Of a stretch of DNA of 64,000 bases, positions 11,896 to 24,500 are shown in pieces. Position 1 is the stretch's first letter, and each line of letters starts with the position of its first letter. The stretch is from Hexactinellida sp. DTS-2022 (taxonomy: Eukaryota > Porifera > Hexactinellida). The stretch covers positions 4,340,001 through 4,404,000 of the forward strand of contig JAPNXP010000008.1 of NCBI GenBank assembly GCA_028753945.1, read 5' to 3'. Under the pieces are notes generated by a model, which was not told the origin of the DNA, did no database searches, and saw only the letters and a program-made list of their open reading frames with translations. The position numbers were made by a program, and so were the translations under genes.

Positions 11896-13283
11896 CAATA
11901 TTTAATTCGTATCTTCAGTTCAGACCTCGGATGACTTATTATAAGCTAGAAGTTCCACTAAGTAAGTCGGTGAGCTAATGTGTAAGATAGCATAGTTATG
12001 CTGACACTTGCACACAAAAATTTAGGCATTCAAACTCCATTTGAGTTATCTGTTTGATATGAGCATGGTTAAGAGTTCGAAACGATAGTCAAACTTCAAA
12101 ATATTCTACAAATGATGTCATATTGACCCTTTACAGATTCAGTGCACTTATCGCAACTTTTTGGTGTTCGTAACACTCACATTGCTATACTGATTCAGCT
12201 AATAATCGAACTGATAGGAGTTCTTTACAAGCTAAAATGCTTATTTACTATTAACTTATTAAGACATCTGCAAATTAACGTATAAGTTAGGAATCCCAAT
12301 TTGATCGTTAGTTTGATAATCCTGAAAGCATTCATTTTGTAGCAGTGGTGAGGAATGGTTAAATTATTGTACAGTATTTGGATGTTTATAACATTAGTAT
12401 GGTGTATAAGCAATCAAATGTTTATCTACAATTATTTATTTGTTCTTTTGAAGATTAATAATATTTATTAAAATCACCACAAGAAATTACTACTGTCATA
12501 TAAATATTACAAAATAATTATTATAAATTAGGAAGTTTTATCAACCGAAAACGGCCGACAATATTTCTGTTAAATCTTAATTATTAAAAGCAGGTAAGCT
12601 CAAATGTAAACAACAACAATATAATCATACAAATAATGTAAATAAATACAATTTAACACTGAATTAACAAATATAATATTTGCTAATGATTTTCATTAGT
12701 GAATACGTAATGTATTAATTGGGGATGAGTAACTCTACAAACTTACCTTAATTAGGAATATTTATGAATAATGCCACAGAAAGATAAGACGAAATGCGTA
12801 AATAAAAGTTGAGTTGTATTTTTTATGAGTAATGTTTGTCGTAGATAGACTACTTATAGTTATGAATCAGTAGTGATTTCTAGTCCTATTTTGCATTACA
12901 TCAGTGGTTCAGAACTCACAAGAGATTAGCTAATCGGTAATTTAATATGATTTCAAGGTAAATGCATACTACCAGCATTATGTAATTTAATTTCTCGATT
13001 GCATAACCTTTATTATTATTGAAAGTTTTCTTTAAAATCGAGACAATGGATAATAAACCGTACCTCTTTAATAATAAATAAAAGTTAATTGAGAACCTAT
13101 TTATTAATTCCTAAAGTAGAATCATAGACAATAATAACATACCTGAAAGCAATTTAATTTATTAATAATTAAAGTTAAAAGTACATTTCCCTACAGAAAT
13201 ATTGAATATAGACAGCACACTATAAGTGAAGCAGAGACTGCTACAAGTACGTTCAATGAGCCGACTGAACGGATCAGCTGTTC

Positions 13284-13712
13284 TCATACAATAGATGTCT
13301 CTCCCGCGAGGTAGTCCAGTAGTTTGGAAATTAAAGGTATGCTTGCAATGTTGCTAATAACGGGAAGATTCCTTGTGAAGACAATGGCTGTTGGTAGGAA
13401 ACTACTGAATAGTTTTAGAATTCCAAAACATTCTACAATCATGCCGATAAAAGTCCAGCGGATTAGAATTAGGAATAGTCCGGCGAACATGAATAGGGAT
13501 CCAAAAAGTCTTCGTTGACTGAAAAAGAAATTCGTTGTACGCGAGAATCCGAGAATCATGAAAATACCCGCAAGGAATAGCAAATTTCCAAAAGCGAGCA
13601 GAGCTCTATCGAAAAACATAAACACACCCAGGATTAGGAAAAAGCAGCCAAACGACACTGCGCCTATCCCGATCTTCTGGAGATCTGAAATTCCCATAAA
13701 GTCACCGAACAT
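13284..13712 (-). CDS. GOLT1B: GOT1/GOLT1-type Golgi vesicle transport membrane protein
   Basis: Single-exon ORF of 142 residues (family about 138). It begins MFGDFMGISDLQKIGIG, as in the GOT1 family, followed by four hydrophobic segments at roughly 14-33, 35-55, 68-86 and 88-108, and a C-terminal tail ending with LLDYLAGETSIV. The family acts in traffic between ER, Golgi and endosomes as a small tetraspanning protein. No intron is needed. It is transcribed away from the phosducin-like gene with about 560 bases between them. Confidence 0.9.
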   Translation of the reverse strand: MFGDFMGISDLQKIGIGAVSFGCFFLILGVFMFFDRALLAFGNLLFLAGIFMILGFSRTTNFFFSQRRLFGSLFMFAGLFLILIRWTFIGMIVECFGILKLFSSFLPTAIVFTRNLPVISNIASIPLISKLLDYLAGETSIV

Positions 13713-14271
13713 TCCAACAAATTGTCAGAGCTAAAATGCAATAAATATAGCAATAATAATCACAGTAGTTAGTATTCTAACTAGTATAAGAATTGCCAAA
13801 AAAGACCAATTTACACAATAAATTTTACGGCTTACTTATATATTGGCAATATAAAAACCCGGCTTCGCAAAGTAAATAGTGATGTTAAAAATGACTTTGC
13901 CAGTGCCTTAAAATTCCTAATATTATTCCCTTGCTTGCAATTATAGTATCTTATAAACTGTTATAAATATTTAAGTTATATATTTGTAGAAAACATTACT
14001 CTTCTTTAATACAAACTTAGATATAATACGTTTATCATACGACGTCATATTCAGTGTATTTAGTTTACAGTTAAGAGGCCTGTGTTATTGTAACAGTGTC
14101 TATGCTTACATTGACCGTAATACAATCAGTAGTAAGTGTATAATCGCCAGACATTGGGGCTGGCTTTCCATACAACAGCAATAGGATAGAATTACACCAC
14201 AATAGCTACCCAATCATATATACTCAGAACTAACGAAGTAGTCTCTTAAATAATTAATTAATTAAAAGCGA
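13713..14271. promoter_or_regulatory. divergent spacer between GOLT1 and phosducin-like genes
   Basis: No ORF. A G-like fragment (cttatatattggcaatataaaaacccggcttcgcaaagt) lies at about 13835-13880. The interval must contain both promoters; no defined motif is recognisable. Confidence 0.4.
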
Positions 14272-15283
14272 ATGGCTTCGTTGGAAGACAAGATTCTCGG
14301 AGATGCGAAACGCGAGAATTACTGTTCGGATTCGGACGAAGAAACTGATTTGGTGAAGGAACCAACGATTGAGGCAAATGTCGGAAAAGCGACAGGTCAC
14401 CAAACTGGGGTGAAAGGGGTACTTGGCGATTTCTCGAAAGCTAGCGACCTCGGGGAACTGAAACTAGAGGTGGGGGGAGATGCGTTTCTAGACCTGTGGC
14501 GACAGAAAGAATTAAAAGATATGAATAAGAAAAAAGATAAAGTGAAGTCACCTGTTTCTCATCATCTGATCGATTTGAACCAAGATACCTTCTCTAGCTC
14601 AATAGACAGCAACGAACCGAACACGATAATGATAATACACGTGTATGGCGACAACGCTAGATGCAGGGAGGTCACCAAACACATCTGCTCACTGAGCATA
14701 TACTATCCGCAAGTAAAGTTCTGTCAGGTCGATGCCAACAACGCAGGTATAGTAGGGGTAATTACCGTAATTACACGAATAGCAATTCATGTTACAATAA
14801 GGAATACTTACTTATATATCGACCAACACTTTTTCTATTAATTGTAGGCACTTTTTTTACAACAAAATTCACCTTTGCGAAGCGGTTTTTATATGAAAAG
14901 GTGTTTAGTTAGTCCAATTGTTATTACAATAGTACCTCGTTAGACAAACACGGTTAATACGAACACTATTTCAGTCCCTTAATACAAATTCCGGATAAGG
15001 CAAACACATTTTGGGGATTGTACAAACCATATTTTTACTGACTGTGACCTCAAAGTATTATAATATATCTCTAGGCATGAGTGAGAGCTTTCTGAGTCAG
15101 GGATTACCAGCTGTTTTGGTGTACAGGGGAACAGAATTAATCGGCAGTTATCCGAATATATCAACAGTTATCGCCGGCGATGGAAACGAATTGTTTTACG
15201 ACGAGTTAGAGTCTTTCTTCATTGACAGTGGAATCCTATTTGCGAGCGTTACAAGGCATAATACGATGGAATTGTTAAAGTAA
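14272..15283 (+). CDS. PDCL: phosducin-like protein (PDCL type)
   Basis: Exons 14272-14746 and 15075-15283, phase 1 junction, 227 residues. It starts MASLEDKILGDAKRENY, the typical PhLP N-terminus, followed by an acidic stretch and GVKGVLGDFSK, equivalent to the Gbetagamma-binding GPKGV-D-W motif (W replaced by F). The C-terminal half is a thioredoxin fold: IMIIHVYGD, YYPQVKFCQVDA, then LPAVLVYRGTELIGSY. Family members act with the CCT chaperonin in folding Gbeta subunits. It is shorter than vertebrate PDCL (about 300), mainly between the N-terminal motif and the thioredoxin fold. The single intron carries a G element and an A fragment. It converges with the STAT gene 291 bases downstream. 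Confidence 0.85.
14797..14910. repeat. G-family MITE in the PDCL intron
   Basis: cttatatatcgaccaacact ... gaaaaggtgtttagt with the internal aaattcacctttgcgaag. It is followed at 14930-15015 by an A fragment. Confidence 0.55.
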
Positions 15284-15574
15284 ACTCTTGTGCTAAATCT
15301 CAAGTTATTGTATGCTATCTATAGTTTATAAACATGCATCTTTCATATACAACAAATACATACATACATTAATACAGTTATAAGTTCATTAGCTACGACT
15401 CCCTAACGTTGTCAGTTCTATTATATACAAATACTGCTAGAGAATACTCACAATACAACTGTTCCTTAATCACAAATATAGAATAAAAATAACAGCAATT
15501 AAGCATGGACTATGTAGAGATAGGAGTGTCTTGGTATAATGTTAGGGATGGAACGCGTTATAAGGACAAGCGAA

Positions 15575-18500
15575 CTAAAAATTGTGTGACATATGTCCGG
15601 AAAGGATCATATCGACCTCGTCTGCATCGAATTCGTCTGGCATCATTTCTTCTGAGTACCCGAGTGTGTTTGGGAGGTCGCGAAGTAACGGGTGTTGTTG
15701 ATGACGTAGGGTGGGCATGTTGGTAGCGGATGGACTGTGGTTGCTACTGAATGTAGAAATGTTAGACGGGATATTCTGTGGGGAGTTTAAGCTGGATCGA
15801 CTGTCGCTTGTTGACTTGAGCTATCGGGATAATACACGTTATATAATAATGTTAAATATAGTACGGTACGGTATAGTCAATTCCTGTTACAGTAGATGCC
15901 GGATATAAGAACATTATATGCAGTTCCCGACGATGTTATTATAACCGGCATTCACTGTATAACGAAGTCAAAGGGATACTTATTTAGTTTACTTCCATAT
16001 AAGAGGATCTAATATAAATAACTTCGTTATAAGCGGGTATTTCGTTATATCGGACTTGGTTATAACGGGAGTTATCTGTGGTAGAGACATTACCTGTATT
16101 TGAGATCTCAAGTCTGTGTATTCGAGTCTAGACGATATAAAGATAAGTATAACTACAGAGTACACAATACAGTAGACTCTGTTAATACGAACACGGATAA
16201 GGGAAATATTAGTTAAGGCGTCTAGCCATTCCCCTAACCATACAAATACATGCAAGTGGCTCCGGTTAATGCAAATCCAGATAATTTCGACGGTCCCCTG
16301 GTGTTCGTATTAACGAGAGTCTACTGTATGTTATTTGATGCCAGCTAGAATCCTTGTTAGTAGAACAATTGCTATTACAGTCAACTCCGCTTAATTTAGC
16401 CACCTCGGGACCAGGTTGTTTTGACCCGATTAAGCGAAGAAACCGATTAACCGAAAATATTCTAAGCCAAACTGTAATTCTGTCCTATAAATCCTGTGAA
16501 ATTTTGACCCGATTAAGCGGAGAAACCGATTAACCGGTGGCTCTATTAAGCGGAGTTGACTGTATAGTATAATTATAATAGTTATTAGCTGCTAATTAGA
16601 ATGGCTAGTTTTCTGGGAGACATAAAGAAGTTCGACGCAAAGCGACTGAGTTCGGTAGAGACGGTGGTCACGACGCGGACAGGCGAAGTCTTCGTTGAGA
16701 AGAGACACGCGGACGGACAGATTAGCCTCCAGAAAAGGGAAGGAGAAAACGCCGGGTTTGTTATAGATCTAACCCCGGATCTAAATGTGGGCGTGTTACT
16801 AGAGGATAGACTATTCGTGAGCTCACAGGATGTGCCTAGGGATCTACAGCTACTGAAACAGTACAGAATAACACACGTGTTAAACCTCTGTTCACACGTG
16901 TCATTCCATAATGACGTCATAACATTCCTTGCTGTCGTATGCTACGATACACCGGAGTTCAAAATAACGGATTTCTTCCCAAAATGCTTTGCCTTTATAG
17001 ACGCAGCACTTAGTGTAGGGGGCACGAGACTGCTTATTCACTGCAATGCAGGGAGATCTCGCTCCGTTACGGTGGGACTAGCATTCCTAATGTACAGTCA
17101 GGGAGTCAAGTGGAGGGAGTCTCTGGATAGGCTTAAGCAGACCAGACCGCAGGCCAATCCGAATGAGGGGTTCATTGCACAGCTGGATGAATACCAAAGG
17201 GAACTTAAATTGTAACTATAGTTAAACCAGTTTTTCTAACCAGTTCTTTGCATGGAAATAAAGTAGGAAAAATCCGATAGTTAGAATAAACAGATTGAAA
17301 ATAAACGAAATTGGAATTTCTTACACATTTAGTATAAATAGTTAGTTAGAATAAACCGGATTCGAGTCTCGACTGTATAACTTGTGTACATATATTTATT
17401 TATTTATTGGAAATGTGTGAATATGCTAACTCACCCGCTGTTCCCCTTATCCTGCTTATCCAGGTTGTTGAGTGTTATCTTCATTGAAGTCGTGACGTAA
17501 TCGAGAGGCCCCTTATTGGTGTCCTCAGCTAATAACATTAAAGTAAATACACAGTACAGTCAAGTCTGCTTATTGGGAACAGTTTTTCGGTTGCTTAATA
17601 TGAAAACTTTTATAGTGAACAAGCCCTATGGTCCAAATTCAACAACTTACATAGGGTTTGTATTCAGTTGAGTTCGCGTATTACGAAATCTCTCTATTAT
17701 GAACACCATTTTGTCCTTGACTGTTCCCAATATAATAACCTGACTGTACTTATACAATACAATATGCTACTCACTTGGAGGGCTGTAGTACTTGGTGAAT
17801 ACAGTGTGTTTCTCGAAGCATTGCCCGTGTGTTGAGTACACGTGTGTAAGCTCAGTTAAATCCCTCAGTCTATAACAGTATATAATAATTAGATACTATA
17901 TAATTATACGTATATGTTATTAGTATTGTGTACCTGTCTGCAAAAGGGCGGATTTGTAGATCTTTAACAAACCAGGGGGAGAGGAACCAAACTTTCCTAT
18001 CACCTGATAAGTGGTAGAATAAATAATAATTAACAAACATGTTCCAATTACAGTAGAACTTCGTTAGTACGAAATTCCGGTTAATACGAACACTATTTGA
18101 GTCCACTTCAAAGCCTTTTCATTACAAATGATTTTGGTTAATACGAATTCCGGAAAAGGCGAACACATTTTGACGGTTCCCTTGTATTCGTACTAACGAA
18201 GTTATACTTATTATAGCGAGTAATGCAATCCATTGGTCTTATCATAGTATAAGTACAGTATATAATACACACTAATTCATTGAATTATAACTTGGTTATC
18301 CCTAGTTATCTGCTACGGTTATACTAGTATAACTGCGATCTGTAAACTTACCGTTTGCATCTTGAGTTACCCAGGCTACGCTAATCCCTCCTGTCTCTGT
18401 TTCTGAGAATCTGAGTAGGAATGTTCCCACGCGCTGGTTAATCAGGACTTCCTGTGCGTGCAGCTTGCTCATGAATCCAAATATCAGACTACACAAAAAG

Positions 18501-21500
18501 CAAATAGTATACAGTAGAAGGTATATACTAATGTATTTAACCAAGTTTTATATAAAGCAGTTTGTATTTCTATGTAGGGTAAACTCGGTTAGAAATTACA
18601 CTCGGATAATACGTACATATTTAAATTCTCGAGGGGGTACGTTATAACTGAATTTTACTTGATTCGAATTGTATAGATTTGATCAGTTCGTAACTTCGTA
18701 TTAACCGAAGTTGTGTGTAATACCTTCACGAAGTTGTGTGTAATACCTTCACAAAGTTGTGTGTAATACCTTCTGTATACTACTGTATATAACAGTATAA
18801 TTACCTTTCTTTCCAGAACCCGCTGAGATGCTTCTTCAAGAGTTCGCATATTCCGTAGAACCAATCGAAGAACGTGAACGGCTCTCTTCTCTTGCCCGGA
18901 GCTACGTGCAGATTTTCCTGCAGAGAATACTCAGTAGTAATAGCAAGCTGTTATAATTAGACTCTCGTTAGTACGTGTTCTACTATCCGTAATTCGTATT
19001 AACCGGAGTCACTTGCATACATTTGTATGGGCTAGGGGACTAAACTTTGTACTCCTTAATTAACTAATATTTCGCTTTATCTGTGTTCGTATTAACGTAT
19101 TAACGAGAATCTACTGTAGTCTACGTAACACAGTTAAGCAAAGTAGTCATTTACGTAGTGTAAATCAGTAGAACTAATTGCATTATCATATCCATATTAA
19201 TTCTTAAACGTAAACTTACATAAAGCATTACTCCTAAGCTTTTGTGCAAGGAGTAACCATAAATCTTACTCAGTTACATTGCGTATATAGTAATCAATAG
19301 TTTAACTAGTGCCCTAATTAAGTTAAAGGGTATAATATTTCAAATATGCACAAGTCATTCAACTGTTTTAATTATTAGAGTTTAGTGCACTGTAATATAT
19401 TAATCAGGCAATTGAAAGTAACCTCGTGACCGATCAAGAGTTCTGTCTCAAGATCAAACAAATGTGCATCGTACGAGATATCAACTGACTATTTCTAGGA
19501 ATTTTAAGCGGACTACCACCTGTTATACATAGTATTCTATTTTCAAAGAAATTAGACAAGATTACAAGATTAGAAATTTATAACAAATGTGCTACAAATT
19601 ATTATACTGTAGAACTCTCGTTATAACGAAGTGCTTGGGACCTGTAAATTTCTTCGTATAAGCGGATAATAATTAATGCATTTAGTGCTCTGGGAGAAAA
19701 TCTCAATTTCGTTATATCCGACTTCGTTATAACGGGAGTTCACTTGTAATTCCTAATTCCTATGTACAGTATATGTGTAATTTAGATCGTGGATAAATCA
19801 AAGTAAATTAGACATTCTTTCATAAAGTTGCCATATGGTTATTTTGAAATATACAATTGACAAATGAATCACTGAATTCATTATAAATATTAGAAACCCA
19901 AACGACATTTTAAATTCTTGGAATCCTCAAAAACAAGGAAATTCTTAAGAAATAACAAAGTTTCAGAAAACGTAGTTCCATAGAATATGTATATTTACTG
20001 TGCTGGTAATTTTATTTGGAAATCATGCAAATAATCAGTTATGCCAATTCTTGTTGATATTATTTACAACAAGATTATACAAAATTTAAACGATTGTATT
20101 GATTGCACTAGTCATTCCATGGGATGTGTTCGGGTGGTTGGATAAAATCGAAATTTATCAGAGCGGAGTGTGGCCCTTTTTGATTCTTCATAAATTGTGA
20201 CGCGATAAAAACCGCGAGTTCTTGTTTAACAGCATCACTCAAACCTTCTAACCGCGACAAATCAAAGTTTTCTAAATGATTCGCACATTTCACTCGGTCT
20301 AATTCCTTCTCAATCTGGCACCTCAAATCGTCCTCCACTCCCAACCAGATCCGGACACTCTCGAGGCTATAATCGCTAGCGAACACGGTCCCATACCTCT
20401 GCTTTATAAGGTCCAGGAGCAGATAATTCGATCTGTTCGTCCCTACTTCGTCTGCCTCGCTTCTCATTAGGGTATCACCGGTTTTACGTACCAATGTAAC
20501 TGGTCCCTTGTACTGCTTTAGGTAGAATCCGATATTGAGATCATAGCAGTAGCGCAGTGCGCTCTTAACCAGGCTATAAGGCAAGCAGCAAGGCACCAGA
20601 GCTGGTACCAGATTGGTGATGTCATCAAAAGTAGCTTCCAACAGAAGTCCGTGTATATTCGGGTAGGCGGCGGCCGCGTAGCAAGCTGTGAACCCGCCTA
20701 TGGAGTTCCCGTGTAGGATGATATTCTCGAGCGGGTACCCCAGCACTTGCACTGCGTACGAGACTACCGTTATGATGGCCTCCTTCTCCTGTCGGCCTGT
20801 GGGAGACCCCGAGCTGTAGCCGTAGCCGCAGTGGTTCCAGCCGAGCGCGGCGGTCCCTCGGCCCAGCCAGAGATTCATTCCGCCCAACTCCAGATAGCTG
20901 AGGTTCCCCACACACGAAATGGCCAACAGATTAGGCGCAATGTACCTCGGTTTCGCGTATATTGTGTCGATAATCTGACTGCTATTACACTGCAGTCTGG
21001 CCCGCAGCCCGTTAAAGTTAGTTATTATATTGTGGCGAGCCGCTGATAGGTCGTACGAAGATCTGTAAGCTGAGAACCTCACGCTTCCAGGGTACACGAA
21101 GCAGGATAGGACACTGGCCAAACAGGTGTCAAAAGGGTGGGTTGAGGGTTTGGGAATATTCGGTGTGAGTCGTGACTGCTTCTGGTGGAACAACGGCGGA
21201 AGAACTGTTATATCGAAATCGAAATATTTTGTGGAATGGTAACGACCTTGCTCTAAGCACTGACGAATGTCGAGCTTCAAATCGATAACAAACTTTCTAT
21301 AAACTGGGTTCCTAAACCGGCCAGCGCCTCTGCTGAGATAGAGAAAGAAGAGAGCTAGGAAAAACGGCGGAATTAGAAACCCGCCAAAAGGCACTAGTAG
21401 GCATATAGGCAGAAAAGATAGGAAAATCAGTGTCCAAAAACGGGAGAATATCCTGATGAACCTGTCAGACCTGGCTTCTGTTGTGTTCGGAATGTATTCA

Positions 21501-24500
21501 GACATTTTCCCGTCTAAATACGAGTAATAGAGGCGCGGTCCTCGCAAACAAGCCACATACCATTTAACTACTGACATCACTAAGAGTGTAATTAATTATA
21601 GGCTAAATGAGTCGAGTATTTGAGCTTATAGCAGAGTAGATAAATAACTTCTCTAGGACTATCAAATATGTTAGCTTATTATAGCAGACTATTATAGCAG
21701 ATGCGCAGATAAAATTAGGAATCAGTTAGGACGGCGCTATTGGTAAAGCTGTGTGGTTAATGTGCGTAATCTGAATTTGAGTTAAATCTCATTATCAGAA
21801 AAAGGCGGTCTTACAAGTAGGATATTATAAAAGCGTAATTTCTATATTTGTAATCGTTAGATCAGTTTTTGTAAGAACATGTACTAATATACTATGAATG
21901 TATGGTGCATTTGTTAAAGCCTGTTATTAATTTATACCAGATAAATAATTGTAGATTCTAATTATGGGTAAAATATTATGTAACAAGCGATATTAGAATT
22001 AATATTATTGTAGTATAAAGCCATAAACAAATGACAGTGGAATAGATTTATAGTCATAACATTAATATTACCTTATTAAAACTCTGCCAGGTTATTACAC
22101 TGTTGCCGTTATCCTCTACAAATTAGATAATAAAAGCAATTAGTTCAATTAGTCTATTCGATACAGACTATAATCTTACCAGCACTGACGTTAGGAATTT
22201 TCTTCCAAAGATAATCAATACAAGCCTCTGGCAAGGCACCCCCAGTTGTGTTGAAGAAATATGCGTTGAGGGCTTTTGCCAAAGCAATCCATGGGACTTG
22301 ACAGGGAACTACAAACGGCTCGCGATTCTAAATATAGAATTAAATACGTCAGCATTTGTAGCCAAAGTTATTACAGTGGATGCCGGTTATAAGCACATCG
22401 TCGGGAACTGCACTTAATGTGCTTATAACCGACATGTTCTTATAACCGACATAAAGTATCTAGGGTATATGGAAACCGTTTTCCAACATAGTGTTCTTAT
22501 AACCGGTGTGCTTATATCCGACATCTACTGTATTAATTGATTCATCAGAATAGTATGGCTAATTTAATTCGCTCCCTCTATACAAAATAATATTATTCTG
22601 TATAATACGCTTATCACGCACGTGATAATTATACAACTTTGCTTACAATTTACAAATCGCTATAACTAAAATATTTGTAGATTATTACAGTAGACTCTTG
22701 TTAATATGAACACCAGGGGACCGTATAAATCTGTTTGTATTAACCGTGTTCTTACTAACGAGGTTCTACTGTAATTACTACCCTCTAAAACTTAGAAACA
22801 ATTGAATAATTTTCTTATAAAATGTATAGTTATATATAAAGTACAATTTATATATTATTCGCTTGGACATTCTGAGTTAGTAGCTTGGGCAGTATCGTAT
22901 GGGAGGGGATTCCTCCTTAAAAGCTGTTAAATCCAGTTCTGAGTAGGGAGGGGGAACAATGTCATTATTTCCGGGCACGAATACTCGCCTCTTTCTAGCC
23001 AAATAGCATTTGTGGCAAGCATAACATACGAACATTGCACTCGGTGTAATTATAACAATGCATATAACCACACACAGAGGAGCTGAAAGGATTATGAATT
23101 TAGTTATCTCCGGCTGATTAGGATTAGGATTGTAGTAGAAACCAACGTAGGCAGCTCAGCAGAATTATGAGAGAAGAAATCCTGAGATTCATCCCAGAAA
23201 TGCAATGATTTTGTGTTACAAACCGCACATACATTCATGCTCTTATATGATATATTGTGGGAACGTATTATAGTTGATACAAGCAATGTATTGTATATAT
23301 ACAGCCATTTGTAAATACGCTCCAAATACTTGTCTTATCCTATTTTCATAAGCCAAAATCACAAATTAATGTTACTCCTGGGTAATTCCTTGGACACAGG
23401 CATTAGTTGATTATTAAATAAATGCGATTATGTATGTAAAATCTAACAGCTCAACACTATAGTCAACAGATTATCGAAGTATCGACAATGACTGTTGAAA
23501 TGAGAGAAACTACGCTAAAACATAGAATAACTGCTATTCTATGGCACATAATCAAATTCTGATTAGGAATTCTAATTATAATATGGATGCTAGAAATATA
23601 ACTTAGTTATACTAGCTTGATAAACAAGTTAATAGATCTAATAATCAGCTGTAAGTTGATCAGCTGATCGAAATAACATAATTGATTTAACGAATTTAGT
23701 CTTGTGTAATGAAATAGAAGTTTTAATTGTTATTTTAAACATGAAAATTTGATACAATTGGTTGAATTTTCTAAAAGTCAACAAGTTATGTACAATAAAT
23801 GCAGGTTAAATAAATATTCGTTGTAACTTGTAAACAAACGTAATTCCCGAGAATGACTATAGAAGTGAGTTGTCCAGTGGTGCCTGGTTATTAATCACAC
23901 AAATAATCATTTACAAAAGTTGCATTTTCAAGGGGACAAGAAATTCCTTTTGTTAACTTCTTATGTAGGTTCCTAGCTATTCTCCTTCTCCGCTTATTTA
24001 TGATTGAGGAAAACAATCGATTGAAGAACGAACGAGTGCGAGTTAACCTTTTGCTTCTTGACAAAGGCAGGGTATCCCGCTCAAATACGAAGGCATCGTC
24101 AAACTCTTCGTCAGATAGAAATCCAATATCGAACTCAACATCGAAGTTCGAAATTGAATCGTAGTTGCTGCTATTGAAAGAGGACACCGATTGTTTGTCC
24201 GGACACACGATTGGATTCTGCGGGGCATACAGCAAAGCTGTGAAGGGATTGAAATCTATTTCCCTGAGAGACTTTTCTCTCTCGTTATCCACAAGATTTG
24301 AGATCAGAAGACACATGTCTAGGGTCGTATCTTCTTCTGAGGCAGCAGAAATATCATTTTGCAAAAATATTACAGTCGACATTTTGGTAATCCAAGAACT
24401 GTTAAATCGGAAGAGTGGAGTGCATATACTAGTTATATTAATTTAATGCAATTTCTGCTATTTATACTATTTAAACTGGGCTAGGGTATCAGTAGCAGAC

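Larger units (their letters stand above)
9689..13283. other. 3.6-kb gene-poor stretch upstream of the ATF2-like gene
   Basis: No convincing ORF on either strand. It holds an A fragment (about 9733-9790), an A element at 9830-9954, a (GA)n tract near 10092-10110 and another A element at about 11715-11895. The rest is plain AT-rich DNA. It should contain the ATF2 promoter and any 5' untranslated exon, which I cannot place. Confidence 0.5.

Noticed and set aside
12225-12413. 62-codon minus-strand frame in the 3.6-kb gene-poor stretch
   Set aside because: Composition and length are those expected by chance; no splice context or homology.
15505-15726. 73-codon frame on the plus strand with higher GC
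   Set aside because: It is antisense to the last STAT exon, whose minus-strand frame (Ser-rich then acidic tail) fits the STAT gene and its phase.
18707-18772. Regularly spaced direct repeats that recall a CRISPR array
   Set aside because: Three contiguous 23-bp copies without spacers, in an intron of an animal gene.
20625-21046. Minus- and plus-strand frames overlapping the ABHD16 gene
   Set aside because: Shadow frames of a GC-richer, clearly homologous coding sequence.
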